In this document: piece by piece, positions 15,942-24,915 of the stretch | Layout of the letters: each line of letters opens with the position of its first letter | Position numbering within the stretch: position 1 is the first letter of the stretch | DNA from: DATBGO01 sp050011895 | Lineage (GTDB): Bacteria; Actinomycetota; Actinomycetes; Streptosporangiales; Streptosporangiaceae | DNA length: 64,000 nt | Assembly (NCBI GenBank): GCA_050011895.1 | Contig: JBEKIF010000022.1 | Coordinates: 1 to 64,000, forward strand | Direction of reading: 5' to 3' | Notes under the pieces: model-generated | Told to the model about the DNA's origin: nothing | Databases searched by the model: none | What the model saw: only the letters and a program-made list of their open reading frames with translations | Position numbers and translations under genes: made by a program

Positions 15942-17312
15942 TCACCGGAGCGGCCCGCGTTCGGGCGCAGTGCGGTAGCTGGAGGCGACGGTGAAGGCGA
16001 GGTCAAGCGCCTGGCTGCGGTTGAGCCGCGGGTCACAGGCGGTCTCGTAGCGCTGATGCAAGTCGTCGGCGATGATCTCACGGCTGCCGCCCACGCACTC
16101 GGTCACGTTGTCGCCGGTGAACTCGATGTGGATGCCGCCCGGGTGGGTGCCGAGCCCCCGGTGGACCTCGAAGAAGCCCTGCACCTCGCCGAGCACATCG
16201 TCGAACCGGCGGGTCTTGTGCCCGCTAGGCGCCTCGAAGGTGTTGCCGTGCATCGGGTCGCAGACCCAGGCGACGGGGATTCCCTCGGCAGCGACCGCCC
16301 GGATCAGCGGCGGCAGTGCGCTGCGGATCCGGGCCGCGCCCATCCGGGTGATCAGGGTGAGCCGGCCTGGCTCGCCGTCGGGGTTGAGCTTGCCGGCCAG
16401 CGCTACCAGGTCGGCGGGCCGCGCGTCCGGCCCGACCTTGACGCCGATGGGATTGCGGATGGTGCTGGCGAACTCGATGTGCGCCCCGTCGACCGCGCGG
16501 GTCCGCTCGCCGATCCACAGGAAGTGGGCTGAGGCGTCGTACAACTGCCCGGTCCGTGCGTCTGTCCTGGTCAGGGCCTGCTCGTAGGCCAGGATCAGGG
16601 CCTCGTGACTGGAGTAGAGCTCCACTGACCGCAGCTCTTCGGGCTCCGCACCGCAGGCCTGCATGAAGCCGAGCGCCCGGTCGATCTCGCCGGCCAGCCG
16701 CTCGTACCGCTGCCCGGACGGGCTCTCGGCGACGAAGTCCTGGTTCCAGGCATGCACCTGGCGCAGGTCCGCGTAGCCGCCGGCGGTGAACGCCCGGCAC
16801 AGGTTCAACGTCACCGCCGAGCAGTGATAAGCGCGCAGCAGCCTCGCCGGGTCGGGCGTGCGAGCCGCAGCAGTGAAATCGAATCCGTTGATGGCGTCAC
16901 CGCGATAAGCGGGCAGCGCCACCCCGTCCCGTACCTCGGCGGTGCTTGACCGCGGCTTGGCGAACTGCCCGGCCATCCGGCCGATCTTCACGACCGGCAC
17001 GCTCGCGCCGTAGGTGAGCACGACAGCCATCTGCAGCAGCGTCTGCAGCTTGGCGTGGACCGCCTCGGCGGTGGCGCCGGCGAACGTCTCCGCGCAGTCG
17101 CCGCCCTGCAGCACGAACGCCTCGCCGCGCGCCACCGCGGCCAGCCGTGCCCGCAGCAGGTCGCATTCGCCGGCGAAGACCAGCGGCGGAAGGCCCGCCA
17201 GCTCGGCAGTCACGGCCTGCAGCCGGCCCGGGTCAGCCCAGTCGGGCTGCTGGGCGGCGGGCAGCCCATGCCAGCTGGCGAGGCCAGGGGCCTGCGCGGC
17301 GGTCGCGGTCAT
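15942..17312 (-). CDS. aroG: Class II 3-deoxy-7-phosphoheptulonate (DAHP) synthase
   Basis: A 456-residue plant-type (class II) DAHP synthase, which condenses phosphoenolpyruvate with erythrose 4-phosphate at the entry to the shikimate pathway. Family segments: FVLQGGDCAETFAGATAE, VVKIGRMAGQFAKPRSS, GDAINGFDF, GEPGRLTLITRMG, WVCDPMHGNTFEAPSGHKTR and GGIHIEFTGDNVTECVGG. These hold the metal and phosphate ligands. Length and motifs match the mycobacterial AroG type, which is inhibited by aromatic amino acids together with chorismate mutase; whether this one is cannot be seen. The ATG is at 17310-17312. It is divergent from dxr, with under 100 bases between starts. It shares a hairpin terminator with bfaB. 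Confidence 0.95.
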   Translation of the reverse strand: MTATAAQAPGLASWHGLPAAQQPDWADPGRLQAVTAELAGLPPLVFAGECDLLRARLAAVARGEAFVLQGGDCAETFAGATAEAVHAKLQTLLQMAVVLTYGASVPVVKIGRMAGQFAKPRSSTAEVRDGVALPAYRGDAINGFDFTAAARTPDPARLLRAYHCSAVTLNLCRAFTAGGYADLRQVHAWNQDFVAESPSGQRYERLAGEIDRALGFMQACGAEPEELRSVELYSSHEALILAYEQALTRTDARTGQLYDASAHFLWIGERTRAVDGAHIEFASTIRNPIGVKVGPDARPADLVALAGKLNPDGEPGRLTLITRMGAARIRSALPPLIRAVAAEGIPVAWVCDPMHGNTFEAPSGHKTRRFDDVLGEVQGFFEVHRGLGTHPGGIHIEFTGDNVTECVGGSREIIADDLHQRYETACDPRLNRSQALDLAFTVASSYRTAPERGPLR

Positions 17313-17407
17313 GCCTGGACCGGTACGGCCGCGGCGGTGTCGGGGATCACGGTCTCACGCTACGCGCCGGATACGGCGGCGGATGGCCGCAGGGGCACAA
17401 TGGCTGG

Positions 17408-18730
17408 GTGGACTCTGCGCTGCCAGCACCCCGCGAGATCGTCCTGCTCGGCTCCACCGGCTCGGTGGGTACCCAGGCGGCCGACATCATCAGGCGCAAC
17501 CCTGGCCGGTTCCGGGTGGTCGGCCTGGCCGCGGGCGGCGGCAGCCCCGGGCAGCTGGCCAGCCAGGCGGTGGAATTCGGCGCCGAGGTGGTGGCGGTGG
17601 CGAGCGAGTCCGCAGTACCCGACCTGCGCGAGGCCCTGCGGGCCGCGGCATCGGCCGGCCCAGGCCGGGTGCCGAGTCGCGGCGCTGCGTCAGGCCCGGA
17701 CGGAGGTACGGCTGACCCGGCAGGCCGGGCCAGGCCGGTTCCCGAGGTGCTTGGCGGCCCGGACGCGGTCGCCGCGGTAGCGGCATGGCCCTGCGACGTC
17801 GTGCTGAACGCGGTCACCGGCGCGGTCGGGCTGGCCGCCACGCTCGCGGCCATCGACGCCGGCCGGACGCTGGCGCTCGCCAACAAGGAGTCGCTGATCA
17901 TGGGCGGCCCGCTGGTCGCCGGCCGGGCAGCACCGGGCCAGATCGTACCGGTCGACTCCGAGCATTCAGCCATCGCGCAGTGCCTGCGCAGCGGCAGTGC
18001 CGGGGAGGTCCGCCGCCTGGTGCTGACGGCCAGCGGCGGTCCGTTCCTGCACCGCAGCCGCGCCGATCTTGCGGACGTCACGCCGGAGCAGGCGCTCGCG
18101 CACCCGACCTGGACAATGGGCCCGGTGATCACCGTCAACTCCGCCACGCTGGTCAACAAGGGCCTGGAGCTCATCGAGGCGCACTTGCTCTTCGGTGTCG
18201 GATTCGACGACATCGAGGTGGTCGTGCACCGGCAGTCGGTGGTGCATTCCATGGTCGAGTTCACCGACGGCTCCACGATCGCGCAGGCCAGCCCGCCCGA
18301 CATGCGGATCCCGATCGCCGTCGCGCTGGGCTGGCCGGACCGTGTCGCGGACGCGGCCAGCCCCGTCGACTGGACCTCGGCGCACACCTGGACCTTCGAA
18401 CCGCTGGACACCGATGCCTTCCCGGCGGTTTCGCTCGCCCGCCAGGCCGGGCTCACTGGCGGGACCGCGCCAGCTGCCTACAACGCAGCGAACGAGATCT
18501 GCGTCGGCGCTTTTCTGGCCGGCCGTCTTGCCTTTGCCGGAATCATCGACACGGTCGCCCAGGTAGTCTCTGAGCATGGTGGGCCTCGCGGGGCGTCCGG
18601 CACACTAGAGGACGTGCTCGCGGCGGACCGCTGGGCCAGGGAACGGGCAAGCGAGCTGACCAGCAACAGGCAGCGGCGCAGGCCGGCCGCCGCAGGCGCG
18701 GCTAGCGGGGAGGGAGAGTCAGCGGGATGA
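17408..18730 (+). CDS. dxr: 1-deoxy-D-xylulose-5-phosphate reductoisomerase
   Basis: Dxr converts DXP to 2-C-methylerythritol 4-phosphate with NADPH, the second step of the MEP isoprenoid pathway. The 440-residue protein has the N-terminal NADPH motif IVLLGSTGSVGTQAADII, LANKESLIMGG, the metal-binding VDSEHSAIAQCL, and HPTWTMGPVITVNSATL with NKGLELIEAHLLF. I start it at the GTG at 17408, just before DSALPAP and the Rossmann fold; longer frames add nothing recognisable. A Pro/Gly/Ala-rich insert near residues 80-115 lengthens the NADPH domain relative to other species. Its stop overlaps the rseP start, so translation is probably coupled. The dxr-rseP-ispG order is conserved in actinobacteria. 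Confidence 0.97.
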   Translation: MDSALPAPREIVLLGSTGSVGTQAADIIRRNPGRFRVVGLAAGGGSPGQLASQAVEFGAEVVAVASESAVPDLREALRAAASAGPGRVPSRGAASGPDGGTADPAGRARPVPEVLGGPDAVAAVAAWPCDVVLNAVTGAVGLAATLAAIDAGRTLALANKESLIMGGPLVAGRAAPGQIVPVDSEHSAIAQCLRSGSAGEVRRLVLTASGGPFLHRSRADLADVTPEQALAHPTWTMGPVITVNSATLVNKGLELIEAHLLFGVGFDDIEVVVHRQSVVHSMVEFTDGSTIAQASPPDMRIPIAVALGWPDRVADAASPVDWTSAHTWTFEPLDTDAFPAVSLARQAGLTGGTAPAAYNAANEICVGAFLAGRLAFAGIIDTVAQVVSEHGGPRGASGTLEDVLAADRWARERASELTSNRQRRRPAAAGAASGEGESAG

Positions 18731-19923
18731 CCTTCCTGCTCGGGGTGGCCATTTTCGTGCTCGCACTGCTCATCTCGGTGATGCTGCATGAGGCGGGCCA
18801 CTTCCTGACCGCCAAGAGATTCGGCATGAAGGTCACCCAGTTTTTCGTGGGCTTCGGGCAGACCCTGTGGTCCCGGGTCCGCGGCGAGACCGAGTACGGC
18901 ATCAAGGCGCTGCCGCTCGGCGGGTTCGTGAAGATCACCGGGATGACGACGCTCGAAGAGGTGGATCCGGCCGACGAGCCGCGCTCGTTCCGGAACCAGC
19001 CAGGCTGGCAGCGGATAATCGTCCTGGCGGCAGGCTCGTTTATGCATTTCGCCCTGGCCTTCTTCCTGCTGATCGTGCTGGCGGCCGGGCTCGGGCTTGA
19101 GAACGACAACAGCACGGCAATCGGCACCGTGGACAGCTGCGTTCCAGCCAGCGTCACCGCGCTGAACAATCAGTCGTGTTCGGGCAGCCGGGGCACCTCA
19201 CCTGCGCAGCTGGCCGGCCTCAAGCCTGGTGACAAGATCATCGCGATCGGCGGGACCCGGGTCCGCAACTGGACGCAACTCGGCGCGGTCATCCGCGCCC
19301 AGCCGGCCGGCCGCGCGACCTCCGTCGTCGTGCAGCGGGATGGCAGGCAGCAGACCCTGTCGGTGACCCCGGTCACGGTCCCCGGCCGCCGCGGCTCTTA
19401 TCTCGGCATCGGGAACGACACGATCTTCCAGCGGATCAACCCGCTGCGGGCGGTGACCTATGCCGGCTCCGCCTTCGGCCAGGTCGTGACCGAGTCGGTG
19501 TCGGGAGTCTCGAAGCTGCCCGCGGCGCTGCCCAGCCTGTTCGCCAAAGACCGGGCGAAGACCGCAGCCGGGCAGGTCGGCAGCGTTGTCGGCGCCGGTG
19601 ACACGGCAGGCCAGGTGGTCGCGGCGAAGATCGGCTGGCAGTCGAAGGTCGCGTACATCCTGGCGATCATCATCTCGCTGAACATCTTCGTCGGGATTTT
19701 CAACCTGCTGCCGCTGCTGCCGATGGACGGCGGGCACCTGGCCGTCATCATCTACGAGCGGTGCCGGGCCTGGCTGGCCAGGCTGCGTGGCAGGCCCGAT
19801 CCCGGCCTGGTAGACATGCGGAAGCTGATCCCGGTGAGCGTCGGCGTCTTCGCGCTGCTGGTCGGCTTCAGCCTGCTGCTGATCGCCGCCGATATCATCA
19901 ATCCGGTCCATCTCGTCCAGTGA
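18727..19923 (+). CDS. rseP: Site-2 intramembrane metalloprotease with PDZ domain (RseP/Rip1)
   Basis: A 398-residue M50 protease. The zinc motif HEAGH is at residues 21-25 in the first membrane helix, and the third ligand motif reads NLLPLLPMDGGHLAVIIYE near residue 330 (MDGG rather than the common LDGG). A PDZ domain follows the second helix (LAGLKPGDKIIAIGGTRVRNW). Such enzymes cut membrane-bound anti-sigma factors after an initial periplasmic cleavage, releasing extracytoplasmic sigma factors; Rip1 of mycobacteria is the nearest known relative. The ATG overlaps the dxr stop by four bases, and ispG begins 14 bases after its stop. Confidence 0.95.
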   Translation: MTFLLGVAIFVLALLISVMLHEAGHFLTAKRFGMKVTQFFVGFGQTLWSRVRGETEYGIKALPLGGFVKITGMTTLEEVDPADEPRSFRNQPGWQRIIVLAAGSFMHFALAFFLLIVLAAGLGLENDNSTAIGTVDSCVPASVTALNNQSCSGSRGTSPAQLAGLKPGDKIIAIGGTRVRNWTQLGAVIRAQPAGRATSVVVQRDGRQQTLSVTPVTVPGRRGSYLGIGNDTIFQRINPLRAVTYAGSAFGQVVTESVSGVSKLPAALPSLFAKDRAKTAAGQVGSVVGAGDTAGQVVAAKIGWQSKVAYILAIIISLNIFVGIFNLLPLLPMDGGHLAVIIYERCRAWLARLRGRPDPGLVDMRKLIPVSVGVFALLVGFSLLLIAADIINPVHLVQ

Positions 19924-19936
19924 GGCGATCACCGAT

Positions 19937-21073
19937 ATGACTGTTGACCTAGGACTGCCGCAGCTGCCGCCTGAGCCGCTGGCACCGCGCAGGAAATCCC
20001 GCCAGATCATGGTGGGCAGGGGCGCCCACGCGGTGCCCGTGGGCGGCGGCGCGCCCGTCTCCGTGCAGTCGATGACGACCACGCTCACGGCTGACGTCAA
20101 CGCCACCCTGCAGCAGATCGCCGAGCTCACCGCGGCGGGCTGCCAGATAGTCCGGGTCGCCGTCCCGTCCCAGGACGACGCTGACGCGTTGCCCGACATC
20201 GCCAGGAAGTCGCAGATCCCGGTGATCGCCGACATCCACTTCCAGCCGAAATACGTGTTCGCGGCGATCGACGCCGGCTGTGCCGCGGTCCGGGTCAACC
20301 CCGGCAACATCAAGGCGTTCGACGACAAGGTCAGCGAGATCGCGCGGGCTGCGTCGGCGGCGGGCGTGCCGATCAGGATCGGCGTCAACGCAGGGTCCCT
20401 GGACAAGCGGCTGCTGGCCAAGTACGGCAAGGCCACCGCGGAGGCGCTGGCGGAGTCCGCGCTGTGGGAGTGCTCGCTGTTCGAGGAGCATGGCTTCACC
20501 GACATCAAGATCTCGGTCAAGCACCACGACCCGGTCGTGATGGTCAACGCCTACCGGCAGCTCGCGCAGCGCTGCGACTATCCGCTGCACCTGGGGGTGA
20601 CCGAGGCGGGACCCGCCTTCCAGGGCACGGTCAAGTCGGCAGTAGCGTTCGGCGCGTTGCTGGCCGAAGGGATCGGGGACACGATCCGGGTATCGCTGTC
20701 CGCGCCGCCGGTCGAGGAGGTCAAGGTCGGCATCGCGATCCTGGAGTCGCTCGGGATGCGCGACCGCGGCCTTGAGATCGTCTCCTGCCCGTCGTGCGGG
20801 CGCGCCCAGGTGGATGTGTACAAGCTGGCCGATGAGGTGACCGCGGCGCTGGACGGGCTTGACGTCCCGCTTCGGGTCGCGGTCATGGGCTGCGTGGTCA
20901 ACGGGCCAGGTGAGGCACGCGAGGCGGACCTCGGGGTGGCCTCAGGCAACGGCAAGGGGCAGATTTTCGTACGGGGCGAGGTCGTCAAGACCGTGCCGGA
21001 GTCGCAGATCGTGGAGACCCTGATCGAGGAGGCCATGAAGCTCGCGGCCGCCATCGAGCCCGCGGACGGCTGA
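19937..21073 (+). CDS. ispG: 4-hydroxy-3-methylbut-2-enyl diphosphate synthase (flavodoxin/ferredoxin)
   Basis: IspG (GcpE) reductively opens MEcPP to HMBPP in the MEP pathway, using a 4Fe-4S cluster. The 378-residue protein shows the TIM-barrel region (VSVQSMTTTLTADVNATLQQ, IVRVAVPSQDDADALP, VIADIHFQPKYVFAAIDAG) and C-terminal cluster cysteines in VSCPSCGRAQVDVY and VAVMGCVVNGPGEAREADLG. It is the short bacterial form without the extra plant/Chlamydia domain. It forms one transcript with dxr and rseP, so two MEP steps and a sigma-release protease are co-expressed. Confidence 0.97.
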   Translation: MTVDLGLPQLPPEPLAPRRKSRQIMVGRGAHAVPVGGGAPVSVQSMTTTLTADVNATLQQIAELTAAGCQIVRVAVPSQDDADALPDIARKSQIPVIADIHFQPKYVFAAIDAGCAAVRVNPGNIKAFDDKVSEIARAASAAGVPIRIGVNAGSLDKRLLAKYGKATAEALAESALWECSLFEEHGFTDIKISVKHHDPVVMVNAYRQLAQRCDYPLHLGVTEAGPAFQGTVKSAVAFGALLAEGIGDTIRVSLSAPPVEEVKVGIAILESLGMRDRGLEIVSCPSCGRAQVDVYKLADEVTAALDGLDVPLRVAVMGCVVNGPGEAREADLGVASGNGKGQIFVRGEVVKTVPESQIVETLIEEAMKLAAAIEPADG

Positions 21074-21173
21074 CCAGGTCCGGACGGGCCGCCACCAGCC
21101 GTTTCAGCGGCGCCGGCGGCAGGACACGCTGCAGGCGCCGCTTCAGCGGCACCGCGTCGGGCAGGATGGCTGC

Positions 21174-22700
21174 ATGCGAAGGTACGTGCCGATCGCCGCG
21201 GCTGCCGCGGCCCTTGCGATAGCGGGCTGCACCGCCGGCTCAGCGGCCTCGGCACAGGCGCCGCCTGCGCCGGTGTCCGCACGTCTCGCGCTGGACTGGC
21301 ATCCCTGCACCGAGCAGGGGGCGCAGCTGCAGTGCGCGAGCCTGCGGGTGCCGCTGGACTACGGCCGGCCTGATGGCACGAAAATCACCCTGGCGCTGTC
21401 CGAGGCACCCGCGACGGCCCCGGCGGACAAGCGCCAGGGCATCCTGCTCGTCAACCCGGGCGGCCCTGGTGCCAGCGGCCTGAGCTTGGCCGCGTTCGTG
21501 GCCAGCGGGCTGACGCCGTCGGTCGCTTCCGAATACGACATCATCGGCTTCGACACCCGCGGGGTCGGGTCATCGGTGCCGGCGATCAGCTGCGACCCGT
21601 CGTTCTTCGCCGGCGTCCGGCCCAACTACATCCCGGCCACCAAGGCGGCCGAGCAGGTGCAGGTCAACCGCGCGAAAGCGTACGCCGCCGACTGCGGGCG
21701 GAAGTACGGCTGGCTGCTGCCGTACCTGACAAGCGAGAACATCGCCAGGGACATGGATTCCATCCGGGCTGCCCTGGGCCAGCAGAAACTCAGCTACTTC
21801 GGTTATTCCTACGGCACCTACCTCGGCCAGGTGTACGCCACGCTCTTCCCGGCCCGGGTGCGCCGGATGGTGCTGGACAGCATCGTCGATCCGGCCGGTG
21901 TCTGGTACGCGGACAACATCAGCCAGGACTACGCCTTCGAGGGCCGGCTGAAGGCGTTCTTCGCCTGGGTGGCCGGCTATGCAGGCCGTTATCGTCTCGG
22001 CACCACGCAGGCTCAGGTAAGCGCCGCCTGGTACCTGGCGCGGGCCCGCCTGGCCGCGCATCCGATCATCGGCCCGGCCGGGCCGATGATCGGCCCGGAC
22101 GAGTACGACGACACGTTCCTCACCGGCGGCTACGCGAACGCCTACTGGCCGGCCCTCGCCGATGCGCTGGCCGCCTACCTGCACGGTGCCGCCACCAGCC
22201 CGCTGATCAGCGCCTACGAGCAGGTGGGCAAGCAGAACAGTAACGAGTTCGCTGTCTATAACGCCGTCGAGTGCGCTGATGTCGGGTGGCCGCGCAACTG
22301 GGCCAGGTGGGACTCTGACACCAGGAAGGTCTATGCCACCGCCCCGTTCCAGGCATGGGATAACGCATGGTTCAACGCGGCCTGCGCATTCTGGCCAGTC
22401 CACGGACCGGCCAGGCCGCTGCAGATCCGCGGGGCCGGCCTGCCGCCGATCCTGATGATCCAGGGCACCCTGGACCCGGCGACCCCGTACGCCGGCGCCC
22501 AGGTGGCACACCGGCTGCTGCCCAGCGCCCGGATGGTGGTGGTAGCCGGCGGCGGCAACCACGGCCAGTCGCTCGCGGACCCGCCCAACGCCTGCGTGAA
22601 CAACTACCTCAACGGCTACCTGGCCACCGGGGCGGTGCCGGCGAAACCGGGTCTGGTCAACGCGGTCTGCCCGGCTTTGCCGCCGCCGCCCGGCGGCTGA
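21174..22700 (+). CDS. Secreted alpha/beta-hydrolase lipoprotein, tripeptidyl-aminopeptidase-like
   Basis: A 508-residue exported alpha/beta hydrolase. The N-terminus MRRYVPIAAAAAALAIAGC has a lipobox ending at Cys19, so the mature protein should be a lipoprotein. The catalytic serine is in YFGYSYGTYLGQVYA, the aspartate in IQGTLDPATPYAGA, and the histidine in GGGNHGQSL. Oxyanion residues lie in LLVNPGGPGASGLS. This matches the Streptomyces TAP/SlpD family, which removes tripeptides from exported proteins. It sits between ispG and the GNAT gene, which are neighbours in many actinobacteria, so it looks like an insertion into the conserved cluster. Roughly 100 bases precede it. Confidence 0.9.
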   Translation: MRRYVPIAAAAAALAIAGCTAGSAASAQAPPAPVSARLALDWHPCTEQGAQLQCASLRVPLDYGRPDGTKITLALSEAPATAPADKRQGILLVNPGGPGASGLSLAAFVASGLTPSVASEYDIIGFDTRGVGSSVPAISCDPSFFAGVRPNYIPATKAAEQVQVNRAKAYAADCGRKYGWLLPYLTSENIARDMDSIRAALGQQKLSYFGYSYGTYLGQVYATLFPARVRRMVLDSIVDPAGVWYADNISQDYAFEGRLKAFFAWVAGYAGRYRLGTTQAQVSAAWYLARARLAAHPIIGPAGPMIGPDEYDDTFLTGGYANAYWPALADALAAYLHGAATSPLISAYEQVGKQNSNEFAVYNAVECADVGWPRNWARWDSDTRKVYATAPFQAWDNAWFNAACAFWPVHGPARPLQIRGAGLPPILMIQGTLDPATPYAGAQVAHRLLPSARMVVVAGGGNHGQSLADPPNACVNNYLNGYLATGAVPAKPGLVNAVCPALPPPPGG

Positions 22701-22757
22701 CCGCCCGCAGCGGGAACCAGCCGAGCGGCAACGGACGCATGCCGTTAGGCTGAATGC

Positions 22758-23615
22758 GTGCTGCGCACCAAGGCACGGCGATCGTCGTCGTTGCGCCTGC
22801 TGACCGATCGTGATCGGGATGAGGCACTCGTCATCTGTGACCGCGATCCGGTCGCCAATGTCTTTGTCGGCTCGCGGGTACGCGGCGCCGGGCTGGACGC
22901 CAGCAGGCTCGGCGCGCAGGTCTGGGGCTACGCTGAGGGCGCCCAGCTAGTCTCGCTGTGCTATTCAGGCGCCAACCTGGTGCCGGTCGCCCCGACGCCC
23001 GCGGCCCTCACGGCGTTCGCGGAGCGGGCCAGGCTGCAGGGCCGCCGGTGCTCGTCGATCGTCGGGCCCGCGGCGGCGGTCCAGGATCTCTGGGGCATGC
23101 TCGCGCCGTACTGGGGCACGCCGCGCGAGGTCAGGTCGGCGCAGCCGGTCATGGAGATCGCCGCAGACCCGCTGGTAGCCCCCGACCCCCTGGTGCGCGC
23201 GGTCCGCCATGATGAAGTGGACGTGCTGATGCCCGCGTGCGTCGCCATGTTCACCGAGGAGGTCGGTGTCTCGCCGGTGGGACCTGACGGCGGGGCGGCG
23301 TACCGGGCGCGGGTCGTCGAGCTGGTCAGGGCGCGGCGCTCGTTCGCCAGGATCGAGGCCGGCGAGGTGGTCTTCAAGGCGGAGATCGGCGCGGTGACGC
23401 CGCTGGTCTGCCAGGTCCAGGGCGTCTGGGTGCCGCCGGCGCTTCGCGGCCGCGGGCACGCCAGCCGGGGCATGGCGGCAGTGGTCGCCGAGGCGCTTCG
23501 CTCGGTCGCGCCCGTGGTCAGCCTTTATGTGAACGACTACAACGCGCCGGCGCGGGCGGCCTACCGGCGGGTCGGTTTCACCGAGACGAGCACCTTCACG
23601 TCGGTACTGTTCTGA
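22758..23615 (+). CDS. GNAT acetyltransferase with N-terminal DUF4081 domain
   Basis: A 285-residue two-domain protein. The N-terminal half (LLTDRDRDEALVICDRDPVA, NVFVGSRV, GYAEGAQLVSLCYSGANLVP) is DUF4081. The C-terminal half is a GNAT domain with the acetyl-CoA loop in VWVPPALRGRGHASRGMAAV and the final YVNDYNAPARAAYRRVGFTE. Its substrate is unknown. Orthologues follow ispG in many actinobacteria, including mycobacteria, which supports the assignment and suggests a housekeeping role. The GTG start is at 22758. It closes the dxr operon and is followed by a 17-bp perfect hairpin. Confidence 0.92.
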   Translation: MLRTKARRSSSLRLLTDRDRDEALVICDRDPVANVFVGSRVRGAGLDASRLGAQVWGYAEGAQLVSLCYSGANLVPVAPTPAALTAFAERARLQGRRCSSIVGPAAAVQDLWGMLAPYWGTPREVRSAQPVMEIAADPLVAPDPLVRAVRHDEVDVLMPACVAMFTEEVGVSPVGPDGGAAYRARVVELVRARRSFARIEAGEVVFKAEIGAVTPLVCQVQGVWVPPALRGRGHASRGMAAVVAEALRSVAPVVSLYVNDYNAPARAAYRRVGFTETSTFTSVLF

Positions 23616-23668
23616 CTGCGCAAATCTGACTGCGCACAAGGGACCCGCCGCCGAAAGCGCCCGGCAAG

Positions 23669-23709
23669 TCCCGTCGCTCGGCCGGCCCGCTCCCGGCCGA
23701 GCGACGGGA
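23669..23709. terminator. Perfect 17-bp stem, 7-base loop terminator after the dxr-ispG-GNAT operon
   Basis: Left arm 23669-23685 and right arm 23693-23709 are perfectly complementary, with loop CCCGCTC. It stands 54 bases after the GNAT stop and 136 before the next gene. There is no T-run, as is common for actinobacterial hairpin terminators. Confidence 0.93.
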
Positions 23710-23845
23710 GCCCAGTGGCCGCCCGGCGTTCCCGGTGCTCCCCGCCATTCGCCCGGGGTCGCCAGGCAGCCAATGTCCTTGGGCTCGCGGACGTAGGCTA
23801 CCGGGAAGAGATCGCACTAAGTTCGCAACGATCAGAAGAGATCCC

Positions 23846-24844
23846 GTGACCGAGCCGCCGTCTGCCGCCGGCCGCCGGGCCGCTGCCCGGTACCTGGTTG
23901 AGCTGCTGCTCCGGCCGGGGCGCTACCGCCGCCTGTGGGAGAAGTTCGCTGAGCGCACCAGGCCGGGCGAGATCAATCAGCTGGCGGTGGCCGAAACCCT
24001 CGCCCACCACCTGTGGGATTTCCCCCGCTCGCCGAGCGACACCGACGTGCTCCCGCGCCAGCTCAAGGACACCGTCGCCAGGGCCTTGTCTGGACGGCTG
24101 CTAAGCCGTTCAACGCTGTCGCTGTTCATCGACGCGTTCGGGTTCTCCGACGATGAGGCGCTCCGGCTGTGGCGGCTCTGGCAGGGATCGGGCGCGATCA
24201 GCGTCCTGTCCGGGCCCAGGGCGATGCCGTCGGACAAGATGGCCGAGGTCGCGGCCGCCCTTGGCCCGCGCAGGCACCAGACGGTGTCCATGCACGATCA
24301 CGTCTATGTCGGGGCCGACGGCCGGCTGGCCCGCACCCGCACGCTCCAGGTCGTGGAAGCGATAACGGAAGGGCTGGACCGCGTCCCCTACCTGTACGAC
24401 ACGAGCGTGCTGACCCTTGAAGTGGGCCAGGGCTGCGCGAGGCCGGCCGGGCCGCTCTATCAGATCAGGGCGGGCGTCTTCGCCATCGACATCCCGCTCG
24501 CCAAGTCGCTGGCCGTGGGAGAGACGCTCACGCTCGAGTACCTGACCACCTACCATTACCCGGGCGACCTCCTTGACCCGCAGGAATGCGAGTTCCGGCG
24601 GGCCGCCATGGGGCGCCTGGAGAACTTCGACATGCGGGTGGAATTTCATCAGGACATGCTGCCCGCGGCGGTCTGGTGGTCGGTCTGGGACGGCGTGGAC
24701 GGCGACATCGCCGAGAGCGAGCTCGTCACCCTCGACAGCCAGCATTCCGTCCACCGTTACCTGCGATTCCTTGAGCGGACCGTGGTCGGCTTCCACTGGT
24801 CATGGCAGCACGACGCCGCCGGGCGGCCGGCAATATCCCGTTGA
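23846..24844 (+). CDS. Conserved-looking actinobacterial protein of unknown function
   Basis: A 332-residue soluble protein with strong G/C codon bias and no recognised domain. The first 110 residues look helical (RAAARYLVELLLRPGRYRRL, TLAHHLWDFP, RQLKDTVARALSG) and contain SLFIDAFGFSDDEALRLWRL, which resembles an effector-associated or death-like helical bundle. The second half (HDHVYVGADGRLARTRTLQV, LEVGQGCARP, ETLTLEYLTTYHYP) appears mainly beta and ends with FHWSWQHD. I use the GTG at 23846, which follows an AGAAGAG stretch; no better start is seen. It follows the GNAT hairpin and precedes the HelD-like gene by 71 bases. No function is proposed. Confidence 0.8.
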   Translation: MTEPPSAAGRRAAARYLVELLLRPGRYRRLWEKFAERTRPGEINQLAVAETLAHHLWDFPRSPSDTDVLPRQLKDTVARALSGRLLSRSTLSLFIDAFGFSDDEALRLWRLWQGSGAISVLSGPRAMPSDKMAEVAAALGPRRHQTVSMHDHVYVGADGRLARTRTLQVVEAITEGLDRVPYLYDTSVLTLEVGQGCARPAGPLYQIRAGVFAIDIPLAKSLAVGETLTLEYLTTYHYPGDLLDPQECEFRRAAMGRLENFDMRVEFHQDMLPAAVWWSVWDGVDGDIAESELVTLDSQHSVHRYLRFLERTVVGFHWSWQHDAAGRPAISR

Positions 24845-24915
24845 GCTGCGGCTCGGGCCGCTGGTAGGCTCTCGACCCTTGTGCCAATCCCCGATCAGAT
24901 AAGGAGATGACGTCC

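Noticed and set aside
17347..18456. A 369-codon minus-strand frame opposite dxr
   Set aside because: Antisense to a certain gene, Ser/Thr/Ala-rich and without motifs.
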